A program made the translations under genes and the position numbers. The notes under the pieces are model-generated. The model was not told the origin of the DNA. It saw only the letters and a program-made list of their open reading frames with translations, and ran no database searches. Positions 40,723 through 49,663 of a stretch of 64,000 nucleotides of DNA are shown one piece after another. Every line of letters begins with the position of its first letter. Within the stretch, counting starts at the first letter, position 1. Source of the DNA: Nitrosococcus wardiae (lineage in GTDB: Bacteria > Pseudomonadota > Gammaproteobacteria > Nitrosococcales > Nitrosococcaceae); NCBI RefSeq assembly GCF_004421105.1, contig NZ_CP038033.1:267659-331658 (forward strand), read 5' to 3'.

Positions 40723-42252
40723 TTATCCGGTGGTCGATGGACCAAGAAATAACCGATAAGCCGGATTATCACTTTCCTCTTGGTAATCGTAGGCAAGCTC
40801 ATTTAAAAAAGTCTGAAACTCCATTTTTTCAGCCGCAGGCACTTGAATGCCGACCAATATTCGGCCATAAGCTGCACCATGGTTACGATAATGGAACAAG
40901 CTGATATTCCAGCGACTACCCATGCAGGTTAAAAAACGCAACAGCGCACCCGGACGTTCAGGGAACTCGAACCGGTACAATACCTCATCCTCCAGCTTTG
41001 GCACCCGCCCACCGACCATATAGCGGATATGGAGCTTAGCCATTTCATTGTCCGTCATATCGAGCACAACATAGCGCTTAGCGCGAAGTTCCTGCAGTAA
41101 CTGATCCTTAGCCTGGCCGCCGTCACACATCTGGACCCCTACAAACACATGGGCCTCATTGGAATCAGCATAACGATAATTAAACTCGGTGATTCCCCGT
41201 TTACCAATCGCCTTACAAAACTCAAGGAAACTGCCCCGCTGCTCGGGAATGGTGACGCAAAATAAAGCTTCCCGCCGTTCCCCTAATTCAGCCCGTTCGG
41301 CGACATGGCGCAGACGATCGAAATTGATATTGGCCCCGCTGTCAATCGCCACCAAACGCTGACCCCGTAGCCCTTCTCGCTCCACATACCGCTTTAACCC
41401 CGCCACCGCAAGGGCACCCGCCGGTTCCGCGATAGAGCGGGTGTCTTCGAAAATATCCATAATAGCGGCACAAATGGCATCGCTATCGACCAGAATCACC
41501 TCATCCACCGTCTCCCGTGCGATACGATAGGGCTCCTTCCCTATCTGGCGAACAGCGGCACCATCGGCAAAAATGCCCACATGGTCAAGCACGACCCGCT
41601 CTTTTGCTTGTAGTGCCTGATAAAGACTGGGGGCATCATCAGGCTCCACCCCGATAATTCGGATTTCAGGTGAGAGGGCTTTGACATAAGCGGCCACCCC
41701 GGCAATAAGCCCCCCACCACCGACGGGCACAAATAGGGCTTGCAATGGATCCGGGTGTTGACGCAAAATCTCCATCGCGATAGTCCCCTGTCCCGCAATG
41801 ACCTCAGGATCGTCATAGGGATGAATAAAGGTACGCCCCTCGCCTTTAGCCAAAGCCAGTGCGTATTGGCAGGCTTCATCATAAGTATCCCCCACCAGGT
41901 CGATCTCAGTCCCCAGATCACGCACGGCTTCAATCTTAATGGGCGGCGTCGTCCGAGGCATCACAATCCGAGCGCTAATCCCTAGTTTGCGGGCGGAAAG
42001 GGCAACCCCCTGGGCGTGATTCCCCGCCGAAGCGGCAATCACCCCTCGCAGGCGTGCCTCTTCTGACAGGTGAGCAAGCTTATTATGGGCACCCCGTAGT
42101 TTAAAGGAAAAAACCGGCTGGAGATCTTCCCGCTTCAACAACACCGCATTTTTTAATCGCAGGGAAAGGCGCCGCATGGGCTCCAGCGGCGTCTCCCTTG
42201 CAACCTCATAAACACGGGCCTTGAGAATACGTTCTAGGTAACTGTACAGCAT
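40723..42252 (-). CDS. ilvA: Threonine dehydratase, biosynthetic
   Basis: PLP enzyme that deaminates threonine to 2-oxobutanoate, the first step of isoleucine synthesis. The 509 residues have the catalytic domain with the PLP lysine in FSFKLRGAHNK (Lys51) and the glycine loop GGGGLIAGVA. Two ACT-like regulatory domains follow (from about 325), for isoleucine inhibition and valine activation. The two ACT-like domains separate it from the short catabolic TdcB. It is divergent from rpiA, with a 109-bp AT-rich gap between. Confidence 0.96.
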   Translation of the reverse strand: MLYSYLERILKARVYEVARETPLEPMRRLSLRLKNAVLLKREDLQPVFSFKLRGAHNKLAHLSEEARLRGVIAASAGNHAQGVALSARKLGISARIVMPRTTPPIKIEAVRDLGTEIDLVGDTYDEACQYALALAKGEGRTFIHPYDDPEVIAGQGTIAMEILRQHPDPLQALFVPVGGGGLIAGVAAYVKALSPEIRIIGVEPDDAPSLYQALQAKERVVLDHVGIFADGAAVRQIGKEPYRIARETVDEVILVDSDAICAAIMDIFEDTRSIAEPAGALAVAGLKRYVEREGLRGQRLVAIDSGANINFDRLRHVAERAELGERREALFCVTIPEQRGSFLEFCKAIGKRGITEFNYRYADSNEAHVFVGVQMCDGGQAKDQLLQELRAKRYVVLDMTDNEMAKLHIRYMVGGRVPKLEDEVLYRFEFPERPGALLRFLTCMGSRWNISLFHYRNHGAAYGRILVGIQVPAAEKMEFQTFLNELAYDYQEESDNPAYRLFLGPSTTG

Positions 42253-42280
42253 TACTATACATTAACAACAATGAGCAACA

Positions 42281-42310
42281 GTGTCAGCGACTTCCTGTTT
42301 CACATATAAT
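42281..42310 (+). promoter_or_regulatory. Probable sigma-70 promoter for rpiA
   Basis: A perfect TATAAT -10 hexamer lies at 42305-42310, with GTGTCA as a four-of-six -35 element 18 bases upstream. It sits in the AT-rich gap between ilvA and rpiA and would give a leader of about 45 bases before the ribosome-binding site AGGAG at 42350-42354. Confidence 0.45.
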
Positions 42311-42361
42311 TAATTTAATTAATTCACGCGGGCGATGAACAATATAATCAGGAGCAGGATG

Positions 42362-43024
42362 ATGAGTCCCAATGAAATGAAAAAGCTAGCGGCCAAAGCC
42401 GCCCTTGAGTATGTAGAACCTGGCGCTGTTATCGGTATTGGCACTGGCTCTACAGTCAATCACTTTATTGACCTGCTGGGGACGATCAAAGGCAAGATCG
42501 ATGGCACTATCTCCAGTTCTGAAACTTCCACTGAGCGGCTTAAAGCCCTCAACATTCCCGTTTATGACTTAAATGCGGTAGGAGAAATTCCCCTTTATGT
42601 GGATGGTACCGATGAATCCAATCATTACCTGCAACTTATCAAAGGAGGAGGGGGGGCCCTCACCCGGGAGAAAATCATTGCCGCTGCCAGTAGAAAGTTT
42701 GTCTGCATTGCAGACCAGTCAAAGTTGGTTGACGTATTGGGCGAGTTTCCTCTTCCGGTGGAAGTTATCCCTATGGCGCGAAGCCATGTCGCGCGGCAAA
42801 TTGTCAGACTGGGTGGAGAACCCGTTTATCGGGAAGGTTTTGTCACTGATAACGGCAACCAGATTCTAGATGTTCACGGGCTTTCAATCATGGAGCCCGC
42901 AAAACTGGAAGGGCAACTCAATAATATTCCAGGCGTTGTCACCAATGGCCTTTTCGCCATAGACCCGGCGGACGTGCTTATCCTAGGCACCCCAGAGGGC
43001 GCTAACACCGTTTACTCCAAATGA
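42362..43024 (+). CDS. rpiA: Ribose-5-phosphate isomerase A
   Basis: Interconverts ribose 5-phosphate and ribulose 5-phosphate in the pentose phosphate pathway. I use the ATG at 42362, seven bases after AGGAG, giving 220 residues, the usual length; the ATG at 42335 precedes that site. Active-site motifs are GTGSTV, YVDGTDE with the catalytic Asp, and [11 protein letters not shown] with the Lys-Glu base. The pattern is complete. Confidence 0.95.
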   Translation: MSPNEMKKLAAKAALEYVEPGAVIGIGTGSTVNHFIDLLGTIKGKIDGTISSSETSTERLKALNIPVYDLNAVGEIPLYVDGTDESNHYLQLIKGGGGALTREKIIAAASRKFVCIADQSKLVDVLGEFPLPVEVIPMARSHVARQIVRLGGEPVYREGFVTDNGNQILDVHGLSIMEPAKLEGQLNNIPGVVTNGLFAIDPADVLILGTPEGANTVYSK

Positions 43025-43053
43025 TAACCGGTAAAGTGTCGCGTTTTTTAGCG

Positions 43054-43329
43054 CTAATTAAGAAACTTGAGGCCGAGACTTTGGTTATCTTGGCGAACGA
43101 CTTCCGCCTTGAGTAGGGGCGGGGTTTCACCATCGGCGAGAAGATCTTTGAGTCGTATAGTCACCACCTGCCCCACCGGTGGGATAGCCTGGCCATCAAT
43201 ATGGAGCAGAATCCCGCTATCGCTCAGATCGCGTGTTTTAAATATGAGCGGACCTGCCGTGGAAGGTGCCCATTCAACCTGGACCTCTACTGCAACCGGC
43301 AGGCGTTCTGATTTTCGCTTTTCAACCAT
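43054..43329 (-). CDS. PilZ domain protein (c-di-GMP effector candidate)
   Basis: Single-domain 91-residue protein. The RxxxR motif (RKSERLP) and the D-x-S-x-x-G motif (DLSDSG) that together bind c-di-GMP are both present, separated by about 30 residues, so binding is expected. The ATG at 43329 follows AAGGAG; a GTG two codons earlier is less well placed. It is convergent with rpiA. A GGDEF-EAL protein in the same window could control its ligand, but no direct link is seen. Confidence 0.88.
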   Translation of the reverse strand: MVEKRKSERLPVAVEVQVEWAPSTAGPLIFKTRDLSDSGILLHIDGQAIPPVGQVVTIRLKDLLADGETPPLLKAEVVRQDNQSLGLKFLN

Positions 43330-43482
43330 AAACACTCCTTGAAGAACTAGAAGCGGAGTAACTTTATTTTGGACTTCAGATTACTATATCGGCCATTTTC
43401 TGACGGCATAAACAGCAAGAGTGTTGAGGCGCTTCTGTTTTGCGAAAAGAATTAACGCTCAGAACTGGCATCATCATTGCGA

Positions 43483-44730
43483 ATGTTTAAACCCCTACCC
43501 TTTTATATCGGCCTGCGTTATACACGGGCTAAACGGCGTAACCATTTCATTTCATTTATTTCCCTGACCTCTATGCTTGGCGTCGCCCTAGGGGTAGCGG
43601 CTTTAATTACCGTACTCTCGGTGATGAATGGCTTTGAGAAAGAACTGCGCACCCGCATCTTGGGAATGGTCTCCCATATCATTGTCACCGGCCCCGATGG
43701 AACTCTTGAAAACTGGCAAGCACTCAAGGCCCAACTAGAAAAAGACTCCCGGGTAGTCGGCATAGCCCCTTTTGTGGAAGGGCAAGGAATGCTGACTTAT
43801 CGCAGCCAAGTGCGAGGAACATTGGTACGGGGGATTCTGCCTCGACAAGAAGATCAAGTTGCCGATATCCGCAGCAAGATGGTGGTGGGCAGCCTAGATG
43901 TTTTACGCCCTGGAAGCTTTCAAATCGTGTTAGGCATGGATTTGGCCCGCGCCCTAGGAGTCTTTGTCGGCGACAAGATTACCCTAGTCACGCCCCATGC
44001 AACCACCACTCCCGCAGGAATCATTCCTCGCCTTAAGCGGCTTACGGTGGCGGGAATCTTCCAAGTTGGAATGTACGAATATGACAGCGCCCTTGCCGTT
44101 ACGAATCTGGAAGACGCCGCCGTACTCTTCCGCATTCCGGGGAAAATCAGTGGGCTCCGCCTTAAACTCGATAATTTATTTAATGCTCCCTATGTCGCTC
44201 GCGAACTGCAGGAAGCTTTACCCGGCGACTACCGGACAGCGGACTGGACTTACCAACACGCCAATTTTTTTCGTGCTTTGAAAACAGAAAAGACGGTCAT
44301 GTTTGTCATTTTGTTTCTTATTGTGGCCGTTGCCGCCTTTAACATTGTATCGACCTTAGTGATGGTGGTGACAGACAAGCAAGCAGACATCGCTATTCTA
44401 CGCACTTTGGGAGCCACACCAGGGAGTATCATGGGAATCTTTATGGTTCAGGGCACCGCCATCGGCTTTATCGGTACTCTCTTGGGAATGGTAGGGGGGG
44501 TTGCCCTAGCCTTTAATGTAGAAACCGTAGTGCCCCAAATTGAAGCCTTGTTTGGCGTGCAATTCCTTCCAGCGGATGTCTACTACATTAGCGAGCTTCC
44601 CTCGGAATTGAACTGGAGCGATGTCATTACCATCTGTAGCACTGCTTTCCTACTCTGTATTCTAGTGACTCTCTATCCTGCTTGGCGAGCCGCTCGCACT
44701 CAGCCTGCCGAGGCCCTGCGTTATGAATAA
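43483..44730 (+). CDS. Lipoprotein-releasing ABC transporter permease (LolC/LolE family)
   Basis: Inner-membrane subunit that extracts lipoproteins and passes them to LolA. The 415 residues show four membrane helices: one near 20-50 ([29 protein letters not shown]) and three after 260, with a large periplasmic loop between. The [14 protein letters not shown] segment is typical of the family. Enterics encode LolC and LolE separately around LolD; here only one permease precedes lolD, so the complex may use a homodimer as in LolDF systems. A TTG at 43477 is an alternative start. It overlaps lolD by eight bases. Confidence 0.9.
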   Translation: MFKPLPFYIGLRYTRAKRRNHFISFISLTSMLGVALGVAALITVLSVMNGFEKELRTRILGMVSHIIVTGPDGTLENWQALKAQLEKDSRVVGIAPFVEGQGMLTYRSQVRGTLVRGILPRQEDQVADIRSKMVVGSLDVLRPGSFQIVLGMDLARALGVFVGDKITLVTPHATTTPAGIIPRLKRLTVAGIFQVGMYEYDSALAVTNLEDAAVLFRIPGKISGLRLKLDNLFNAPYVARELQEALPGDYRTADWTYQHANFFRALKTEKTVMFVILFLIVAVAAFNIVSTLVMVVTDKQADIAILRTLGATPGSIMGIFMVQGTAIGFIGTLLGMVGGVALAFNVETVVPQIEALFGVQFLPADVYYISELPSELNWSDVITICSTAFLLCILVTLYPAWRAARTQPAEALRYE

Positions 44731-45424
44731 TACTGAAAAAGAAGCGGTACTTTGCTGCCGTGATTTAGCCCGGAGTTTTACCGATGGCAACCTTTCAGTA
44801 GAAGTACTGCGGGAGGTAAATTTATGTATTGCTCCTGGAGAATGTGTGGCCATCGTCGGCGCTTCGGGTTCAGGCAAAAGCACCTTGCTCCACTTGCTGG
44901 GAGGTCTAGATCGCCCGACCCAAGGCCAAGTTTGGATCGCTGGCCAAAATCTAGCTCAGCTCAGTGATGCAGCGTGTGGCCGGTTACGTAACCACGCCCT
45001 CGGTTTTATCTACCAACTTCACCACTTACTACCTGAATTTACCGCATTGGAAAATGTTGCTCTGCCCCTGCTCATTGCTGGTACTAAAACAACCCATGCC
45101 CAAGAGAAAGCCACAGCATTGCTACAACGGGTTGGCCTGGAAGCACGACTTCATCACAAACCGGGAGAGCTCTCAGGGGGTGAACGCCAGCGGGCCGCTG
45201 TGGCTCGGGCACTGGTTACTGATCCTCGCTGCGTGCTGGCCGATGAACCCACGGGCAATCTAGACCGAAAAAACGCTGAGCAAGTCTTCGATCTTATGCT
45301 GACACTGAACAGCAATCTCAATACTGCGCTGGTAGTGGTGACCCATGATCCTCATTTGGCGGTACAGCTGGATCGGGCACTTACCCTAGTAGATGGGCGC
45401 TTAATGCCCGGATTATTACCCTAA
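44723..45424 (+). CDS. lolD: Lipoprotein-releasing system ATP-binding protein
   Basis: ATPase that drives lipoprotein release from the inner membrane. The 233 residues have Walker [10 protein letters not shown], the family's [20 protein letters not shown] (the LolD-specific Q-loop region), signature [15 protein letters not shown] and Walker [13 protein letters not shown]. It shares eight bases with the upstream permease. It ends 13 bp before a convergent DUF2062 gene. Confidence 0.96.
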   Translation: MNNTEKEAVLCCRDLARSFTDGNLSVEVLREVNLCIAPGECVAIVGASGSGKSTLLHLLGGLDRPTQGQVWIAGQNLAQLSDAACGRLRNHALGFIYQLHHLLPEFTALENVALPLLIAGTKTTHAQEKATALLQRVGLEARLHHKPGELSGGERQRAAVARALVTDPRCVLADEPTGNLDRKNAEQVFDLMLTLNSNLNTALVVVTHDPHLAVQLDRALTLVDGRLMPGLLP

Positions 45425-45437
45425 GCGGAAAGCTCCG

Positions 45438-45983
45438 TTAAGCACAACGCTTATCTCCCGGTTTCGCTATTATCTTACGCCGTTTACGCTCTTTCCAGCG
45501 CCGGCCCACCTCCATTCGCCATAAGCCAAGGGTTAGCAACCCTCCCGTCAGGCCCACAACTAGACCTACAACTAAGCAGCCCAGCAAAAATGGCTCCCAA
45601 ATGGCCACCAGCCGAGTTTGTAGCCACTGCCATGTCAGTTCAAACGTTACTTCTTGGACTGAAATGCCTAACAGCCAGGTCCCAACCTTGTAGGCAAAGA
45701 AAAATATTGGCCCCATTGTCAAAGGATTGGTGACCCAGACCATCAAGACAGAAACGGGTAAATTCACTCGAGCCCACACAGCTGCGATGGCTGCCACTAG
45801 CATCTGGCCAGGTAAGGGGAGAAAGGCAATAAATAGGCCGATGCTTACGGCTCCAGCCACTGAACGGCGATTGAGGTGCCAAAGGTTAGGCACAGAGAGC
45901 CACTCCCCAAGATATTGCAACTGCTTATGCTCTTTGAGTCGGTGAGGGGGGGGTAAATAGCGTCTAAGAAATCGGCGTGGCAT
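45438..45983 (-). CDS. DUF2062 domain-containing membrane protein
   Basis: Inner-membrane protein of unknown function. The 181 residues start with a basic region (PRRFLRRYLPPPHRLKEH). The DUF2062 core follows, with WHLNRRSVAGAVSIGLFIAFLPLPGQMLVAAIAA and NPLTMGPIFFFAYKVG, forming about three helices. A short basic tail closes it. Neighbour comEC is divergent. The family is frequently found near comEC or lolD but has no established role. Confidence 0.88.
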   Translation of the reverse strand: MPRRFLRRYLPPPHRLKEHKQLQYLGEWLSVPNLWHLNRRSVAGAVSIGLFIAFLPLPGQMLVAAIAAVWARVNLPVSVLMVWVTNPLTMGPIFFFAYKVGTWLLGISVQEVTFELTWQWLQTRLVAIWEPFLLGCLVVGLVVGLTGGLLTLGLWRMEVGRRWKERKRRKIIAKPGDKRCA

Positions 45984-46052
45984 AACGTCATAAACTCTAC
46001 GAAATTCGCATTACGTCCATAAATTTACGATTATGATCTGAATCCTAAAGGC

Positions 46053-48425
46053 ATGGTGTTAAATATCCATGATCAGGATCCTCAACCCATAGTGTTAAAT
46101 GCGCTCACCTTTCTCACGGGGATAGTTATTCTGCAGCAGCTGCCTCTGCTGCCAGATTCAAAATGGTCCCTACTCCTAGGGGGACTCATTCCTTTGGCGC
46201 TCTCCCTTAAGCGCCTAAGGCCGGTGTTGCTGATTGTCATCGGCTTCCTCTGGGCCCTATTCCGTGCCCATTTATTACTCTCCCAAGAACTCCCTCCAGC
46301 AGTAGAAGGACAGGACGTTCTGCTTGAGGGTAGAGTAGCTTCTATCCCAGAGTCCCAGGCTCACAGCCTACGCTTTGCCTTTGCTGTTGAGCGCTTACTT
46401 TTCAAAGGCCAAACTTGGCATGTCCCCAAACGGGTACGCCTAAGTTGGTACCAAGACCCTCCTTCAGAACTTAACGTGGGGGACCGCTGGCAACTGACGG
46501 TCCGCCTCAAACGCCCACGAGGATTTATGAATCCGGGCGGCTTCGATTATGAAGGCTGGCTCTTCCGCCAAGGTTTTCGGGCTACAGGTTATGTCCGCTC
46601 GGCAACAGCAAATCGCTTTATCCAGTCCCACTGGCATCATTATCCCATTGATCGAGTCCGCCAACATCTGCTTGAGCGCATGGCCACGATCCTCGCTGAC
46701 AGTCCTCAACAAGGGCTCGTTCAAGCACTTACTTTAGGCGAGCGTAGCGGCATCACTCCCCCGCAATGGCAAATCCTAGAGCGTACCGGAACCAATCATC
46801 TAGTCGCCATTTCAGGACTGCATATCGGTTTACTCGCAGGATTCGCCTATTTTTTGGGGCGACGCCTATGGTCCCTGCGAGCAACCAATACCCTGACCTT
46901 ATCGGCTCATCAAGCAGCAGCTCTAGGTGCTATTATCAGTGCTTTATTCTACGCTGCCCTGGCCGGCTTCTCCATCCCTACTCAACGAGCCCTAATCATG
47001 GTCAGCGTAGTTATGCTTGCGGTCCTAGTAAAACGCCCTGTCCGTGCCTCTCGTACCCTCGCCCTGGCTCTGATATTGGTATTAATCTGGGACCCTCTCT
47101 CTGCTCTCGCCCCCGGTTTTTGGCTCTCCTTTGGCGCGGTTACGGCACTGATGATAGGGATGGCCGAACTTCGCCCCTTGCCTCCCTCCCAAAGCGCAAC
47201 TTTCGAGACCACTTCTTACCACCTGGGGCGCCTTTGGCGGCAGTGGGGTAAGGCCCAGTGGGTGGTCGCCATAGGACTGGCTCCCTTGCTCCTATACCAA
47301 TTTCAACACCTTTCCCTGGTGGCTCCCTTGGCCAATCTGGTGGCTGTCCCCTGGATAGGGTTGCTCATCGTCCCACCCCTACTTTTGGGCACCGTATTAC
47401 TTATTCCCTTTCCCCCTGTGGGAGCAGCTCTCATCAGTCTTGCCGACACTCTACTGGCTTTGCTCTGGGACTTGCTCACCTGGTGCGCCGCCTTTCCCAT
47501 AGCCCAATGGGAACAATACAGTCCCCCTCTTTGGGTGCTCCCTCCCGCTATCTTCGGAAGCCTGTTGCTGTTAGCCCCCCGGGGTCTGCCTGGCCGCTGG
47601 CTGGGGCTGGTGGCACTCCTTCCCTTATTCTTCACCCCCCCGCCACGCCCAACCCATGGAACGCTATGGTTTACGCTCCTCGACGTGGGACAGGGGCTCG
47701 CCGCAGTAGCCCGTACTCGGCACCACACCCTCGTATTCGATGCTGGACCTCGCTATAGCAACCGATTTAATACGGGGGAAGCCGTCGTCGCCCCGTTTTT
47801 ACGCAGCCAAAACATCAGTGGTATCGACACTCTCGTGGTCAGCCATGGCGATAATGATCATCTCGGAGGAGTAGCAGGCCTTCTGCGTCATACTCCAGCA
47901 CGACAGATCTTGACCAGTGTTCCCGAACAACTACGCTGGGCTCACCCCAAACTATGTGTCCGTGGCCAACACTGGCGCTGGGACGGCGTTGACTTCCAAA
48001 TTCTCCATCCCCAATCCCCCCAAGGTCATGGCAATAATCATTCCTGCGTGCTACGCATTACGAGCGGAGAGCAACACATCCTCATTGCCGCCGATATTGA
48101 GCGCTCTGCAGAACAAACTCTGTTGGCAATGAATGCCGGTGAACTTGCCGCGACTATTTTAGTTGCCCCTCACCACGGTAGCTTGACTTCTTCAAGCCCT
48201 GAATTTATAGCGGCCGTCAATCCCGAGCACGCCCTGTTTGCGGTAGGCTATCGTAATCGTTGGGGCTTTCCTAAGCCGGCCATTGTACAACGTTATCTCG
48301 CCCACGGGGCAAAATCATGGAGTACTGCCCGCCATGGGGCCATCACCTTCCATTTAAACAATAAAACCCTAGGACAACCAGAGACTTTTAGGCAATCCAA
48401 CCGGCATTACTGGACCGGAAGCTAA
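46053..48425 (+). CDS. comEC: DNA uptake channel protein ComEC/Rec2
   Basis: Inner-membrane protein that carries transforming DNA into the cytoplasm. The 790 residues contain an N-terminal DUF4131-like domain (about 10-170) and a multi-helix competence domain (about 210-490) with GISGLHIGLLAGF-type motif AISGLHIGLLAG. The C-terminal metallo-beta-lactamase-like domain has SHGDNDHLGG and LDVGQG. The metal-binding residues are intact, which suggests a nuclease-competent protein. Whether the organism is naturally transformable is unknown. exbB-exbD-msbA-lpxK follow, the common gammaproteobacterial order. Confidence 0.95.
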   Translation: MVLNIHDQDPQPIVLNALTFLTGIVILQQLPLLPDSKWSLLLGGLIPLALSLKRLRPVLLIVIGFLWALFRAHLLLSQELPPAVEGQDVLLEGRVASIPESQAHSLRFAFAVERLLFKGQTWHVPKRVRLSWYQDPPSELNVGDRWQLTVRLKRPRGFMNPGGFDYEGWLFRQGFRATGYVRSATANRFIQSHWHHYPIDRVRQHLLERMATILADSPQQGLVQALTLGERSGITPPQWQILERTGTNHLVAISGLHIGLLAGFAYFLGRRLWSLRATNTLTLSAHQAAALGAIISALFYAALAGFSIPTQRALIMVSVVMLAVLVKRPVRASRTLALALILVLIWDPLSALAPGFWLSFGAVTALMIGMAELRPLPPSQSATFETTSYHLGRLWRQWGKAQWVVAIGLAPLLLYQFQHLSLVAPLANLVAVPWIGLLIVPPLLLGTVLLIPFPPVGAALISLADTLLALLWDLLTWCAAFPIAQWEQYSPPLWVLPPAIFGSLLLLAPRGLPGRWLGLVALLPLFFTPPPRPTHGTLWFTLLDVGQGLAAVARTRHHTLVFDAGPRYSNRFNTGEAVVAPFLRSQNISGIDTLVVSHGDNDHLGGVAGLLRHTPARQILTSVPEQLRWAHPKLCVRGQHWRWDGVDFQILHPQSPQGHGNNHSCVLRITSGEQHILIAADIERSAEQTLLAMNAGELAATILVAPHHGSLTSSSPEFIAAVNPEHALFAVGYRNRWGFPKPAIVQRYLAHGAKSWSTARHGAITFHLNNKTLGQPETFRQSNRHYWTGS

Positions 48426-48547
48426 AATTTATGGATTTGGGACTGTCTACTAGTTACAGTATTATTGAGGGAGCTTAAGTAGATACCAAATTAAAGTAAA
48501 GCTTCTAACCAAAACACCCAACTACAGCAAAGGAATACTCACAAACC

Positions 48548-49183
48548 GTGCTTGAAATTATCAAAGCTGGCGGCTGGTTAATGTTACCGATCCTTGTCTG
48601 TTCCATTGTCGCCATTGGAATTATTATCGAACGTTTCTGGTCCCTGCGTCGGCAACGGGTCGCCCCCAAACATCTCGTAGGCCAAATTTGGCAATGGCAG
48701 TGCTGCAATCAACTCAATGAACTTCACATTAAACGAGTACGGGAAAATTCCCCCCTCGGTCGAATATTGGCTGCAGGGCTGGTAAACCGAAATCATTCCC
48801 GTGAAATTATGAAAGAGAGCATCGAAGATGTTGGCCGTCATGTCACCCTGGAATTAGAACGTTTCCTCAATACTTTGGGGACGATTGCGGCTATTACGCC
48901 GCTGCTTGGCTTGCTGGGTACGGTCATAGGGATGATCAAAGTCTTCACCGTTATCAACACCCAGGGCGTAGGCAACCCAGCAGTGCTGGCGGGGGGGATC
49001 TCTGAGGCACTCATCACCACCGCCGCAGGCCTTGCAGTAGCCATTCCAAGTTTGATGTTTTACCGTTATTTTCGCGGCAAAGTCATGGCCTTGGTGGTAG
49101 ACATGGAAGAACAGGCGATCCAACTGGTGGAGGTCATGCATGGGGACCGGGAACTTGATCCCGTTGAAAATGCGGCCGCCTGA
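48548..49183 (+). CDS. exbB: MotA/TolQ/ExbB proton channel family protein
   Basis: Membrane subunit that uses the proton gradient to drive a partner. The 211 residues show three helices: one at the N-terminus (GGWLMLPILVCSIVAIGIIIERF) and two near 110-170 with LGLLGTVIGMIKVF and ALITTAAGLAVAIPSLMFYRYF, the ExbB/TolQ core. The start is a GTG at 48548. Its position before exbD, msbA and lpxK rather than near a TonB receptor is the standard gammaproteobacterial arrangement; its partner is not identified. TolQ as an alternative name cannot be excluded. Confidence 0.9.
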   Translation: MLEIIKAGGWLMLPILVCSIVAIGIIIERFWSLRRQRVAPKHLVGQIWQWQCCNQLNELHIKRVRENSPLGRILAAGLVNRNHSREIMKESIEDVGRHVTLELERFLNTLGTIAAITPLLGLLGTVIGMIKVFTVINTQGVGNPAVLAGGISEALITTAAGLAVAIPSLMFYRYFRGKVMALVVDMEEQAIQLVEVMHGDRELDPVENAAA

Positions 49184-49230
49184 ATATCTGGTGAAGCCTC
49201 TTTAGACGCAGAAACCTGGCTTGGAACATC

Positions 49231-49653
49231 ATGAACATACACCCGCCCCCCCCTAATGAACCAGAAATCAATCTCACCCCCCTTATTGATGTGGTTTTCT
49301 TGCTCCTTATTTTCTTTATGGTCTCAACCAGCTTTATCCACGAATCGGAGCTGAAAGTAGATTTGCCTAAAGCCACCACCCGCCCCATAGAGCAACAGGG
49401 AACCCCTATCCAGGTGATTATTGATAGGGCGGGCAAGATTGCCATCAATGGAAAGCGTCTCGTTAATAACCAGTCTGCCACCCTCGCGGCAGCGATGAAA
49501 GAGGCAGCAGGTGATCGCCAACACCCCCACGTGATCATTAGCGCTGATGCCAAAACTAATTATCAATCCGTAGTCACGGTAATGGACGTTGCTCAACAAC
49601 TCGGCTTTGAACGCCTGAGCCTAGCCACCGCTCAACGCCGAAAGGAGCCCTGA
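49231..49653 (+). CDS. exbD: ExbD/TolR family biopolymer transport protein
   Basis: Bitopic partner of ExbB. The 140 residues have the typical proton-site helix EINLTPLIDVVFLLLIFFMV, with the conserved Asp in LIDVV, and a periplasmic domain with the VKVDLPKA-like motif. Its start is 47 bases after exbB. The two would form a stator-like complex. Confidence 0.93.
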   Translation: MNIHPPPPNEPEINLTPLIDVVFLLLIFFMVSTSFIHESELKVDLPKATTRPIEQQGTPIQVIIDRAGKIAINGKRLVNNQSATLAAAMKEAAGDRQHPHVIISADAKTNYQSVVTVMDVAQQLGFERLSLATAQRRKEP

Positions 49654-49663
49654 CTTTCTCCCC

